Below are positions 10,995 through 21,088 of a stretch of 64,000 nt of DNA, one piece after another. How positions within the stretch are numbered: position 1 is the stretch's first letter; each line of letters starts with the position of its first letter. Origin of the DNA: Sphaerolaimus hirsutus (taxonomy: Eukaryota; Nematoda; Chromadorea; Monhysterida; Sphaerolaimidae). The notes beneath the pieces were generated by a model, which saw only the letters and a program-made list of their open reading frames with translations, did not search any database and had not been told where the DNA came from. Location of the stretch: assembly GCA_964036195.1 (NCBI GenBank), contig OZ038450.1, positions 15,440,701-15,504,700 on the forward strand, read 5' to 3'. The position numbers and the translations under genes are program-made.

Positions 10995-13900
10995 GTTTGT
11001 GAATTTGGTGCCCAATTGCACGGTTTTATCGCCGCCCAAAATTATTTTGCTGTTCGTGTGACGATTTGTATAAATTGAACAATTTAATTAATTGGGAGAG
11101 TATTGTGGCGTGTGAAATGGAACTAATTTTATCGTCTGGCATATTGCCGCTCCACACACAGCAATTTTTAAAAAAGTTCGAACGTTTCTTGGCAAAGTAT
11201 GAATTCCGTATTTTTTCTAATAGAAGAGCGCCGTCCTATTTTTTCGTCAACCTCCAATAGAACGACAGGTAAACAAGTTGACGAAAAGAAATAGAACGGC
11301 GCTCTTCTATTAGAAGAAATACGGTATTCATAGTTCATACTTCACCAAAAAACGTTCGAACTTATTTTTAAAATCGCTGTGTGTGGAGCGCCATTAATCA
11401 CTTTTGGGATACCGAAATGTTCCACGAACTTATTACAGAAATTCCACCCACCACAAGTTTTTACCGTTGAGAAACTACGTTGACAAAAATTGCAGGGAAA
11501 GCTCCAAATGCACGCATTGAAATGCAGTGAATGTGATTTCGGTTGCAGTCGACGGGCGGCCCTATCAGCACACATTCGCAAACATCACTCGCCGCCAGGC
11601 AAAATTCCAGATGCTCTAACAAAAATGACTCCAAATTCGGGAGAGGTTAGGCATATGTAGGGTTGGGACGATATATCGTATCGAATATCGGATATCGACT
11701 ATTTTTTTATATCGACTATCGATATCGAATATCGACTATTTTTTTCTCGGTATTTTCGATATTCTGCACCATCCATGCATGAATTAAAAAGTGCCAGTAA
11801 TGGCACTTTTAGAAAACAATCTTGTAGACAATTCTAAAAAAATGTGCGCGCAAGCGCGCACTTTGTCATGACAGGTATCACATGGCATCACATGTCATTA
11901 CATAACAGGTATTTCCATATCACCAGTTGCGGCAGCCTCAAATCTATGCACACGCACTCACAAATGTCCATGTCAGAGTATATGTATGATTAATACATAC
12001 AAATAAATACCATCACATTTGGCACCAATGCCAACATCAATGACGGCATGGCCTGGTGCCTATGAGTGGCACCTTTTCCTTACCACATCAGTCAAATTTT
12101 AGAGGGGGGTTCCATTCATCATATGTTACTTCATTTCCTCATTTTGACTGTTGTGAGCCTTGTCAAAAGTTTGTGAACATCAGCTACTTTTGAGTAAAGA
12201 GATGATCAACTATGTTTGTGACCAGATGGAAATACAATATGCACCTTGATATACGCCATGCTATACCAAAAGCAAAATATTGAAAATATCGAAATATCGA
12301 TATTGAATATCGACCATATTCTGATATCGAATACCTATATCGAATATCGAAATCGAGGGTCCATATCGTATCGATATCGAATATCGAGTTTCAAAAAATA
12401 TATATCGAATATCGATATCGAAAAGTCATATCGTCCCAACCCTAGGCATATGCATCATTTTTTATTACTTTTTGAAGAATTAGTTATCAGTATCGAATGT
12501 TCGGATGCGGGAGCGGAACTCATGATCAAAAATTTTAGTTGAAAATCATATTTTTGGAGGATAAAACAGGCACACAAAAACAGTGTTCCGTTCGGTAGAC
12601 TTATTTTTGCCACAATTGTAATTCCCCACCAACCCACCACTCCTCCCAGGTGTCCTACACGTGCACGATATGCCCATTCGTATCCAAATACCGGGAGAGT
12701 TTGCAACGGCACGTGAAGCGGGTGCACACTGCGCCCACCTACTACAAGTGCAACTACTGCGACTTCCAAGGGAAAGACCAGGTGCCAGTTCCGCAAGTGG
12801 AGAAGTGAGAAGTAAAATGGCAAAAGTGAGGTGAAATGGCAAAAGCGAAGTAAAATGGCAAAAGTGAGCTGAAATGGCAAGTAAATTGGCAAAAGCGACA
12901 TCAAAAAATAAAAACAAAAGTAATTTCTTTTCGCTTCTGCCATTTTCCTTCTCAATTCACTTAGCTTTTGCCATTTTACTTCTCACTTCTCCACTTGAGG
13001 AACTAACCCCAGCGCTACCTTGCCAAGCACATGGTCATGAAGCACGCGCCCGACGAGCTAAAAGAGTGGTACAAGTGTGGACACTGCCAGTATAAGACAC
13101 TCAGGAAGGAACGATTGACACTGCACGTGAAGGCGAAGCATGTTGATCCTAGTCAGATTGAGTGGATATGCTGTGATTTGTGCGATTTTAAGGTTCGGCG
13201 GGGATTTATGAAATGAGGCGCTCACTTCTAAAAGTCGATAGCTCTGAAACATGACGAAAACTAAACTAAAATTGAGTTAAACAATGAAACGGCATCTAGG
13301 GTTGGCCGATGTTTTTTTAAAAACGTTTTAAAAAACAACAACGTTTTTTTATCGGCCGAAATTAAAAAAAAGTTTTAAAAAAAACATCGGCTGAAATTTT
13401 TAGTACTGAGCACTAGGTATTTTGCCAAATTTTTGCGCTCAAGCGCGCAATTTCACACACAAATTGACATTGGTGGTTGTTTTCATTGGTCTTGTGGCAT
13501 TTTTAGTATCAAAGTATCCATTTATATGTGCTACCATGGGTTAATAAGCCGTCATATGTTGCTGTAGTATATAATATTGAGGTAATGTGCTTCCATGTAC
13601 CTCCACAGTGTGTAACTTCACTCCCAAAGTAACAACCTCCTTTTAAAACCTTGTTTGATGACTATTCCGTGCCAAACTTTGCCTGAAGTCACGAACATTC
13701 GACTATAAGGCAATATACGAACGATATGTCGACGAAAAATGGATATTTTTGACACAAATCACCACTTATAATGCTATCCCATGGCTCCACAGACATTATA
13801 TGGTCATATATAACATCACAGAGTATTGCCACTGTCTGATATACCTATATATGTTGACACAAGGTCATATCTGGGAGCTTTTAAAAAAAACGTTTTTTAT

Positions 13901-16900
13901 TAAAAAAAACGTTTTTAAAAAAACAACGTTTTTTTTAAAAAAAACATCGAGTTAAAAAAAACGTTTTTTTTCCAACCCTAACGGCATCTAAAATTCCGCA
14001 TATTTTTTAACATTCAACAACATAAATTTTTGCAATCTTGCACCTGAAGTTGCAATTTTGTTGATATCTCCAGCAATAAGTTGATTAGTCGATGCTGTAT
14101 CCAAAGCCAATCAATAGATACACTTTCTGTGGGGAAAAATAGTAACGAATTCGATAAGTGCATTATAGGGACTGATTTCTTAAAGTATATAACTCCATAA
14201 ATTGCTGACACGCATCTTGTGAAATTTCATAGTGAATTTGATCACAGAGTCAATGTTACCCACCGCAGACGAAAACCAAGGACAACCTGAAGCGTCACAA
14301 ACGGCGTCACACCGAAAACCGGCCTGGCGCCGCTTTCCGCCAGCCGGACGGCAGCTACAAGTGCACCGAGTGCCCGCGCACATTCAACAACCTGAACAAC
14401 ATGACGCAGCACCGCACGTTAGCCCATCGCAGGGGCAACGGCGTCGGCTGGTTTCAGTGCGACCAGTGCAGCCATAGGACGCATCGATTGGAGTCGCTGC
14501 ACAAACACAAGAGGGCTGCACATTGTGTCGATGCGGATCCGTCTGTTCGGTTGTTTCCATTGTGTGTTTTTAACCCTGTGCCGGCGGCCATACTTTGTTT
14601 GTCATTTTTCACTTTTTAAAATGCTGAACTAAGTCAAATATGATAAGTAATGACATTTCTTATCATATTTGACTTCTTTTAAATGTGTTCAGCACTTTAA
14701 AAATTGGAAAGTGACAAAAAAACGTCAAAAATGTCTATTTTTGATTTTTTTTGCTACTTTTCATTTTATAAAGTGAAGATATTCCTTGAATAAAGTCAAC
14801 ATGTAATGAGTAAAGATTTCTCATCATATAAATGGGTCTACATGGCCGCCGGGTAGAATTTCATGTCCGTCCGGTCTACATGGCCAGCGGGTTTACATGG
14901 CCAGTGAGCCTACGTCGTTTTTTGGGGGGTTTGGGCGTGGAGCGTGTTAAAAAACATTCGGGACGTTTGCTATACACGCGTTTTGCAATATCGATATGAC
15001 AACTTTGGTTATGCTTAGATCGCATATATTGTATTGAGTGTCATAACTTTTATAGATATCTAAGATTGACAAAAATTATAAAACAAAATTTTCTGCATTC
15101 CTTGATATTTCTCTCTCATTCTTGCAATCCTCCATTTACAGCTCGACGGCAGCTCAACCCAGTGCAAAACACAGCAAAGACAAGCGTAAGCGGGCGCTAT
15201 TACGCTGCCCCAAGTGCGAGTACACGGTGCTGAAGCACACATCCATGGCGCAGCACATGCTGGCGGTGCACACCTCGCCCGACCAAGTGGTGCACTGCAA
15301 CCTGTGCGCTTACATGTTTGAAAATGAAAAGGCATTGGAGAAGCACCAATTGATTGTGCACCCGTTCCAAAATTGCTCTCAGCCAATCGCATGGCGACAG
15401 TGTTCAAAGTGCAATTACAGGGCTAAAAGCAACGTGCACATGAGCAGACATATGCACTACCATCATTCGGAGGGTCGCAGAGAGGTTAGACTTTCTTGGT
15501 ATCATTGCATAGATGCGGCAGCTGCATTCTGGGCTACAGGTTGCACTGATGGCATAGCCAGTGGGTGCTATGTCACTGGGTTGCACCAAAGCCAAAATAT
15601 TCAAGTTTTCTTTTGTCATTTTTAATCATCGTTGTCAAGTGCCATTTGTGAGAAATGATGAATTCAGACAAAAATTCGGTGAACACTATTTTCCCATCAC
15701 TAACAATAATTTTTGCCCTTAACAATCGAAAGTGTAAACTCATAAACTGAAAAATTCGAACACAGCTGGAAAAAATACCCATGCTGCGCTGCACGGCGCC
15801 CCACTGCAGCTACAGCACCAGGTACGCGCCCGCCCTCACGGTGCACGTGCAGAAGAAACACAGACAGCACGGTCAGGACGTGTCCGTCGGCGACATTGTG
15901 CTAACTGTTGGTTGAGTTGGTGGGTATTTTGTTGCAATTTCCTGCAAAAACAAGTTCGGTAACCTGTTTTTATGAATATCAGCATCACTATTGGTTTTAA
16001 AAATTTCACGCGAATATCGGTATACGATATTACTCTCTTTCGAGGTTAATGTGGATTTTCGTGGTCAATAAAAATGTTTTTACTCAAAGTAGTGTTTACT
16101 GTTTTATGATACGGAAAAATTGTAAATAAACTTGCGATAAACTAAAAAATAGTCATCATTCAATATGTTTATAAAATTAACACGTTGAAAGGCAAGCTTT
16201 GAAAACCACTGGCGCCGCCCCCAGGCGAGCCCGCACGTGTGCACGCAGTGCGATTACAAAGCGTCAACCGAATCGCGACTCGAGCGCCACAAGCGCGCCT
16301 ATCACCCAGCCAACCCGAATGACCGGCCGCACGTGTGCCCCATTTGCGGCTACACATCGAAATGGCGCATGAATCTCGACCGGCATTACATCTACAAACA
16401 CGCGGCCGCCCATGAGATTCCGTGGTTGACGTGCTCCGAGTGTGGGCACAAAGCCAAAACGAGGGATAGAATGGCGCAGCATAGGTGTCCATCTTTGGTT
16501 GGTTGGGTACTGAGATGGGTATCTTTGGCTATACTCGGCGGATCGCAAAGTATGCACAGAATCCTACCGTAATTTTATGAATAAAATCTTGTGATCAATT
16601 TCGTGATTTAATTTCTTTAGTAAAAACGGAATAGAGTTGCACGGCACACTCAAATTTTCAGTTGCAGTTCGAACACTTTTTCAAGGGCGGAATTCAAAAG
16701 GGCGGAATTAAAATCGGGGGTGGAATTCAAAAACGTCCGAACCGCCCTCGATCTCAATTCCGCACATGAAACGTTCGAACACTTTTTCGACGGCGGAATT
16801 GCCTTGAATTGTGCACGGGCGGAATTAATTCGGAAAAGGCGGAAAGCGCAATGCATTTGAACAACGTCCGCACTTTTTTACTCATGGCGGAATGGTGCAT

Positions 16901-18724
16901 GGGCCGAATTAATTCGGAAAAGGCGGAAAGCGCAAAGCGTTTGAACAACGTCCGCACTCTTTTGAGTGTGCGATGTGCCATCTAGGCAAGAAAACATTGG
17001 GACACTTTCTAGAGGGTGGAATTCAGTTTCGGTTTACACAAATATGCCACACGGTGAACTTCAATATCTTTTAAACAAGTTGATATTACTAAAAAATTTA
17101 TCTATTCATTTTTGAAGACAAAGCCTAGATCTACCTATAAAAATTTTTTCACAAATATATTTGGCAAGATAAGTGAGATGTGTTTCTCACAACAACCTTC
17201 TCTAATGGGTGGAATTGAAAGTCAAGGGCGGAATTGAAAGTGTCCCAATCATTTTGAAACTTGCTGCGTGGAAATGTTATGACACGCAAATCAGCGAAAA
17301 GTGAACAAATTCGTCCGGACTCCGTTCAAATGTCCAAAAAATGCCCTAAAAATCCTTTGAAAAAATCGTTCAAACTGCACTTGGAGTTCCGCCTTGGTGG
17401 AACTCAAAAATGTTCAAACTGCACTTGAAAATTTTGAGTGTGCGGTGCGCCATTATGATGAAAAAAACAGTATAATTTTTAGTTCATCATTCAGGTGGGT
17501 TTTGGTAGGTTTCCATACTAAGTGTGATGTCCGTCGAGTATACTTATCAATTTTCAACATTTATGTGGTGGTACTCTTGAACCGTGTCAGTGCGAGTTGA
17601 AAAGTGATTGGTAGATTTCCACGTTCCAAGTTTGTTTGAGACTGAGTTATCACGAATAATTGCTTAAATTATCAACAAACATAGTGCGGAATTGGCCCAT
17701 TGATTCGCAATTGTATGGCTATCAAAATCCGGTATCAATCACACACTTCTATCCATTCGCGCACCCAGCGCACGTGCAGTTTAGTTATTCCGTTGGAGCA
17801 GCGCGGCGGCAACGAATATCACACCAACTGTACCACCTTGAACACCGGCGACCAGTTGGTGGTGGTGAACGAGTCGACCAGCGGCTACGTGCACCAGATG
17901 GACATCGTTGACGACACATTGCTGCTAGATGTGACTGCCGACACCTCCGATGGCACTGTGCCAACTGAGGTTGATGTGCTCGATGTTGTTGGCGTGCCGC
18001 CAGCGCAGACTGCGGATTGTACGGTGAGTTTGTTGGGTATTAATAGCGGATGTGTCGTTTGAGGTCTTTGAATTTAATTCCACGCCGAATTTCAAATTTT
18101 CAATCAGTACCCTGAAAACTTGGAGTGATTGAACTTGAACTGGAACGTGGAGTGAACTTGAACTTGGAGCTGATGTTACTCAAACTTGAAAATTCTTAGC
18201 GTACCGCATTCTCACCAAATTCGCGAGCGCGTCAAGCCCTGCATGGTGAACATATTGTACTGTCTTTTTCAGGCTGCAAAGTCGCTTGAGGCTGCTGAAA
18301 TTTGCAGTATATTAGCTGCAACTGATCTTCATTCCAATGATAAACCGGTTAGTATGAAAATGATATCTGTATACCTAAATAAATTTGTGTAAGTAACTCC
18401 GTTCCACTGCAGGTAATCGTACACGGTGGTCTGTTTCTATGCGGCCACTGTAGCTACAGAACAGAATCGCTCTTTTGGCTGGAGCAACACCGCCTTGTTT
18501 ATCACTGCGCGTCGCAGGACAAAAATGACACTATTGTTACACTTCCCTGTGACCTTTGTTATTTTTCAACACAAATCTTCACTCATCTTTTGGCTCACAA
18601 ATATTTTTGCCACAACGATGTCATGTTGAAGCAATTTATAGAGCCCGAATTTAGATTGGGTGAAAAATTGATAAGATGCGACAAAATATATGTGATCGTT
18701 GAGTCTATTGAAACTATGGAATGA
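10926..18724 (+). CDS. ZF-A: multi-C2H2 zinc-finger protein gene (11 exons)
   Basis: Predicted nuclear, nucleic-acid-binding protein of about 727 aa. Exons: 10926-10994, 11496-11645, 12650-12781, 13013-13192, 14269-14549, 15142-15484, 15766-15879, 16225-16497, 17769-18023, 18273-18347, 18413-18724. All phases are compatible. I count about 16 C2H2-type fingers, mostly C-x2-C-x12-H-x3/4-H, an acidic Thr/Val-rich stretch (exon 17769) that could be an activation or interaction region, and a C-terminal module shared with ZF-B and ZF-C (two fingers, then EPEFRLG and ESIET). The finger family is clear; DNA target and biological role are not recognisable. Two fingers are split by introns, one of them by a transposon-like intron. 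hAT MITEs with perfect duplications sit in introns 2 and 4. The start is the weakest point. Confidence 0.8.
11148..11394. repeat. Inverted repeat with TA-MITE core in intron 1
   Basis: GCGCTCCACACACAGC-type sequence at both ends in opposite orientation, around AAAGTTCGAACGTTT arms and a central palindromic element (11206-11324, CCGTATTTTTTCTAATAG). A hairpin in the primary transcript of ZF-A is possible. Confidence 0.55.
11496..11645 (+). CDS. ZF-A exon 2, one finger
   Basis: Acceptor TTGCAG, 50 codons, phase 0/0. Finger CSECDFGCSRRAALSAH with the second His four residues later. Donor GAG|GTTAGG has T at +3. Confidence 0.8.
11658..12444. mobile_element. hAT-like MITE, TAGGGTTGGG ends, ATATCGA interior
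   Basis: Ends TAGGGTTGGGACGATAT and ATATCGTCCCAACCCTA with a perfect 8-bp duplication GGCATATG (11650-11657 and 12445-12452). The 787-bp interior has long stretches of (TATCGA)n variants on each side. It lies in intron 2 of ZF-A. Confidence 0.88.
12650..12781 (+). CDS. ZF-A exon 3, finger plus first half of next
   Basis: Acceptor CTCCCAG, 44 codons. Contains CTICPFVSKYRESLQRH and begins the next finger, CNYCDFQGKDQ, which is completed in the following exon. The donor CAG|GTGCCA is the first base pairs of a transposon terminus. Confidence 0.85.
12782..13012. mobile_element. Introner-like MITE forming a whole intron
   Basis: Element GTGCCAGTTCCGCAAGTGG ... ending AACTAACCC (12782-13009) with about 45-bp inverted repeats, flanked by CAG at 12779-12781 and CAG at 13010-13012. 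GT at its left end and the AG of the right duplication form the intron ends. Removing exactly this segment joins KDQ to RYLAKHMVMKH and restores a C-x2-C-x12-H-x4-H finger. CTAAC near the 3' end could serve as a branch-point-like sequence but is unusually close to the AG. Relatives: 39793, 49776-50067, 52256-52468. Confidence 0.8.
13013..13192 (+). CDS. ZF-A exon 4, two fingers and a half
   Basis: 60 codons. Completes the transposon-split finger, then CGHCQYKTLRKERLTLH, then CCDLCDFK, which continues as TKTKDNLKRH in exon 5 with exact 12-residue spacing. That spacing fixes the donor AAG|GTTCGG. Confidence 0.85.
13297..13980. mobile_element. hAT-like MITE, TAGGGTTGG ends, AACGTTTTT interior
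   Basis: Ends TAGGGTTGGCCGATG and TTTCCAACCCTA with a perfect 8-bp duplication ACGGCATC (13289-13296, 13981-13988). Both flanks are AAAACGTTTTTT arrays; the centre is unrelated AT-rich DNA. It lies in intron 4 of ZF-A. Confidence 0.88.
14269..14549 (+). CDS. ZF-A exon 5, fingers 4-6
   Basis: Acceptor ACCGCAG. Completes a finger (TKTKDNLKRHKRRH), then CTECPRTFNNLNNMTQH and CDQCSHRTHRLESLHKH. The block VGWFQCDQC is shared with VSWFQCDQC in ZF-B and ZF-C. The 3' end (CG|GTTGTT) was chosen because the next exon needs two leading bases. Confidence 0.75.
14618..14705. repeat. Near-perfect hairpin in intron 5
   Basis: AGTCAAATATGATAAG and CTTATCATATTTGAC are separated by about 10 bp, with further pairing outside (TTTAAAATGCTGAAC / GTTCAGCACTTTAAA). 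Intron of ZF-A. Possibly a minimal foldback element. Confidence 0.5.
15142..15484 (+). CDS. ZF-A exon 6 (alpha exon, three fingers)
   Basis: Acceptor TTTACAG, one leading base, then a basic stretch (SKDKRKRALL) and fingers CPKCEYTVLKHTSMAQH, CNLCAYMFENEKALEKH and CSKCNYRAKSNVHMSRH. Paralogous exons are at 25327 and 37268. The basic stretch could contribute to nuclear import. Donor GAG|GTTAGA. Confidence 0.88.
15766..15879 (+). CDS. ZF-A exon 7 (beta exon, one C-x4-C finger)
   Basis: Acceptor ACACAG. The finger CTAPHCSYSTRYAPALTVH has C-x4-C spacing, like CPSPGC in the paralogous exons 27578 and 39672. The 3' end (GAC|GTGTCC) is inferred from phase and length. Confidence 0.7.
16225..16497 (+). 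CDS. ZF-A exon 8 (gamma exon, three fingers)
   Basis: 91 codons, phase 0/0. CTQCDYKASTESRLERH, CPICGYTSKWRMNLDRH and CSECGHKAKTRDRMAQH, the last ending H-R-C instead of a spaced second His. Paralogues at 29072 and 41991. Donor TTG|GTTGGT. Confidence 0.85.
16637..17452. mobile_element. Inverted-repeat element, GGGCGGAATT-rich
   Basis: Left CGGCACACTCAAATTTTCAG and right TTTTGAGTGTGCGGTGCGCC form terminal inverted repeats. The interior repeats GGGCGGAATT and GAACAACGTCCGCAC blocks. It lies in intron 8 of ZF-A. No TSD resolved by eye. Confidence 0.6.
17769..18023 (+). CDS. ZF-A exon 9, acidic linker
   Basis: Acceptor CACCCAG, 85 codons, phase 0/0, donor ACG|GTGAGT. No finger. The second half is acidic and hydrophobic (DIVDDTLLLDVTADTSD, EVDVLDVVGV), the composition of many activation or protein-interaction segments. 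ZF-B has a much shorter exon at this place (30425). Confidence 0.75.
18273..18347 (+). CDS. ZF-A exon 10, short linker
   Basis: 25 codons, acceptor TTTTTCAG, donor CCG|GTTAGT. ICSILAATDLHS aligns with RLTVADVSLAAQG in ZF-B, so the short exon is supported by paralogy. Confidence 0.7.
18413..18724 (+). CDS. ZF-A exon 11, terminal module
   Basis: Acceptor CACTGCAG, 103 codons plus stop TGA. Fingers CGHCSYRTESLFWLEQH and CDLCYFSTQIFTHLLAH, followed by a conserved tail: EPEFRLG, then CDKI and VESIET. The tail, which is not a zinc finger, is kept in ZF-B and ZF-C and is probably a specific interaction module. Confidence 0.88.
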   Translation, partial: VIVHGGLFLCGHCSYRTESLFWLEQHRLVYHCASQDKNDTIVTLPCDLCYFSTQIFTHLLAHKYFCHNDVMLKQFIEPEFRLGEKLIRCDKIYVIVESIETME

Positions 18725-19726
18725 GCTTAAAGTTTAGTAGCTATATTTTGTGCCTGGTGGACTTTGATTCGATAAAATATAAAAAATTGATAAAATATGA
18801 CAAATGCCCGATAAAATGCAAAAAAAATTTTTTATGGCAATTTACATGTCACAAATTTAGCTTGCCGTTACATGACATTTTATAGCGTGTGTGAGTTAAT
18901 TTCCCCGCCTGGGGTGCCTTATGCAGATTAGCATTGAAAAAATCCCTGGATTATTTATATTTAAAAAATCACGGAAAATCTCAAAAAATATAAGATTTTC
19001 TGAGATTTATATTTTTTCACGATTTTCTAGAGTGATTTCATTATATTTTCTTTTTGAGAGATTTTCTGAGATTTTTCAAAATATCAGAAAATCTCAAATT
19101 CTTATATTTATATTTTTTCCAGGTTTTTGAGAGATGAGATGAGGTCTTCTTTTCTTGAGAGATCTTGTGACATTATGTTTAATGATATTTTCTAAAAATT
19201 GACGATTTTTTTCAATGCTAACTCCGATAGTCAAAATCAATGGTTGTACTTTGAAGGGGCGGGGTCCTGCCAGTCGGCACGCAGTTATGACTAGGGAACC
19301 AGTTATGGTCAGTTTGATTCAAAAGAGATATGAAGAAAATGTAAGCGAGTCATTCCTTCTTGTTCAAAGAGGGTGTCTCCAATGGGTGTTTGTGGGATAG
19401 GCATTGGGAAGGGCAACTCGGCCAGCTATCTATTTACACCAAAATCATGGAGATTCCTGGTTCAAAGTACATATATGTATAGTAAAGTTCAAAGTACGGG
19501 AAATCAATTTTTGTCATGTAAAATAAACTGAGGCTGCTGACTGGCAGCCCCCCCCCCCTGAAACGTTTCGATCACTTCATTGAGAGTCAAGCATCGGGAT
19601 TACCTGAGGCAGTGAAAGCAGATCTGAATACCTATATTTGGAAAGTGATAATTTATGGGCCCGGCAAGTTTCGTTGTTGTTCATTCGAATTTTCTCAAAA
19701 ATGGCTGTATCATGTTTCGTGGAATC

Positions 19727-20183
19727 AGGGACGGATGATTTTTGAGCGGGGGGGGGGGGCTGCTTGTTGACGGAGCCCCGCGAACGGGGTGGGGGCTCAG
19801 CCCCCCTCTAAAATTTTACCTACAGAGGGCCGGAATGGCGCCATAGCGCCATGGCGCAGGCGTCTTTACTAGGCGCCATGCCATGGTGCTATTGGCGTTG
19901 GTGCTGACGCCATGAAACGCTGTATATGTATGCAAATTACATACAAATGCAGCGAAAAATCATGCCGTTGAATGTCTTAGGTATAGTAAGTTCTGCTGCT
20001 ACAGCATACAATTAGGTAATAATACTGCTTGCATGGAGGAAAATGCGCGCCTGCGCGCGAAATTTTTGAAAGTAGCGGAAAAAGTTATGGGAAATGTTGC
20101 ATTTCCCGGTATGTTTTGGTCTCAGCCGGGGAACGGGGGGGGGGCTGCAGCCCCCCCCCCCGCCCCCCCTGGATACGTCCTTG
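19727..20183. mobile_element. hAT-like MITE, CAGGGACG..CGTCCTTG family
   Basis: Left CAGGGACGGATG, right GGATACGTCCTTG. G-run/C-run sub-termini surround a core with GGCGCCATGCCATGG-type palindromes. Same family as 22617, 26113 and 31388, which have near-perfect 8-bp duplications; here the duplication is not visible. Confidence 0.65.
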
Positions 20184-20474
20184 CTTGCACTGTAGATTGT
20201 GCAATACTGGCGAAATGTTCTTTACTCATATTTGGTATATTAGTATATTTAATATTTGAATAAATGTGTTTGATTTCGTTGAATCGTGTTTTGCTGATAT
20301 TTTCGCTTCGATGCCACAGTTAAACATCATCTGACCATTGGTCTCACTTGGCCATTTCCGTACCGAAATTTTACCTGTATGTATACCTGTTAAAGCTGCG
20401 TTTACACTGCGACTTGTGCCGACAATTCAAAAAGTGAAAAAGTGATTTGAGGTATTTATCATATATTTGAGATA

Positions 20475-20605
20475 TGATAATTTGAGGGATGGCGATCCCG
20501 ATCCGAAGGACCCGATCCCGATCCCGATGTCCCCAACCCGATTGCAAATCTGAAAATCCCAATTCTGGTCCCGAAAAATGCTCTCTATCCCGATCCCCCA
20601 AAGTT
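20475..20605. repeat. Degenerate CCCGAT tandem array
   Basis: GATCCCGATCC repeats. The same motif forms the interior of the small hAT-like element 51711-51854, so this is probably a remnant of that family. Confidence 0.5.
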
Positions 20606-21031
20606 TTGGAAATTCCAAAGCAAGAGTTTATAAAGTGGAAAATTTCTTGTTTGAGCCGATGAATCTGAATGGAAATCTCCGGTGTGCATTGTATGTCACT
20701 TCTCTCGCAAAATGGTAAAAAATACGTTAGGGAAGCCTCAAATAGTTATACCACAACGCTTCTGTTCACAAAAACCGATGTGAAAATGGACGTTTTGTGA
20801 CTTTGCGCCCTCTATGTCGCACTCTACAAACATTTCCAACATCCATGCCCAATTCTCACGCAGGTACTGTTGGCACTGCTTCAGACTACTCTAATTGTCA
20901 GTTGGCTGAAAAAGGTGGTCAAATCAGACCTGTTTTTGAGGTTGCATATCGCACTTGAATTGTCCCACCCCATGTTCACTTAAATACATGCATGATTTCA
21001 TATAGTTCATGTATTTATAACGGGTGCAACA

Positions 21032-21088
21032 ATGGAACATACACAACAGGGTTCCCCCGGTTATAAATGTGACCGCTGCAGTTACAAG
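21032..21088 (+). CDS. ZF-B exon 1 (start and first half-finger)
   Basis: ATG in context AACAATGG, 19 codons ending YKCDRCSYK, donor AAG|GTGAGT. Exon 2 completes the finger with exact spacing. Structure equals ZF-C exon 34750. An internal acceptor (ACAACAG at 21049) could make this an internal exon instead. Confidence 0.7.

Larger units (their letters stand above)
18725..21031. other. Intergenic DNA between ZF-A and ZF-B
   Basis: Holds AT-rich palindromic AAAATCTCAAAAA-type repeats (18930-19130), a hAT-like element (19727-20183) and a CCCGAT array (20475-20600). No further exon with finger spacing seen. No AATAAA found close after the ZF-A stop. Confidence 0.5.

Noticed and set aside
12455..12955. 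166-aa minus-strand frame overlapping ZF-A exon 3
   Set aside because: Runs antisense through finger codons and the introner-like element. No domain, and the plus strand has a consistent finger-coding frame.
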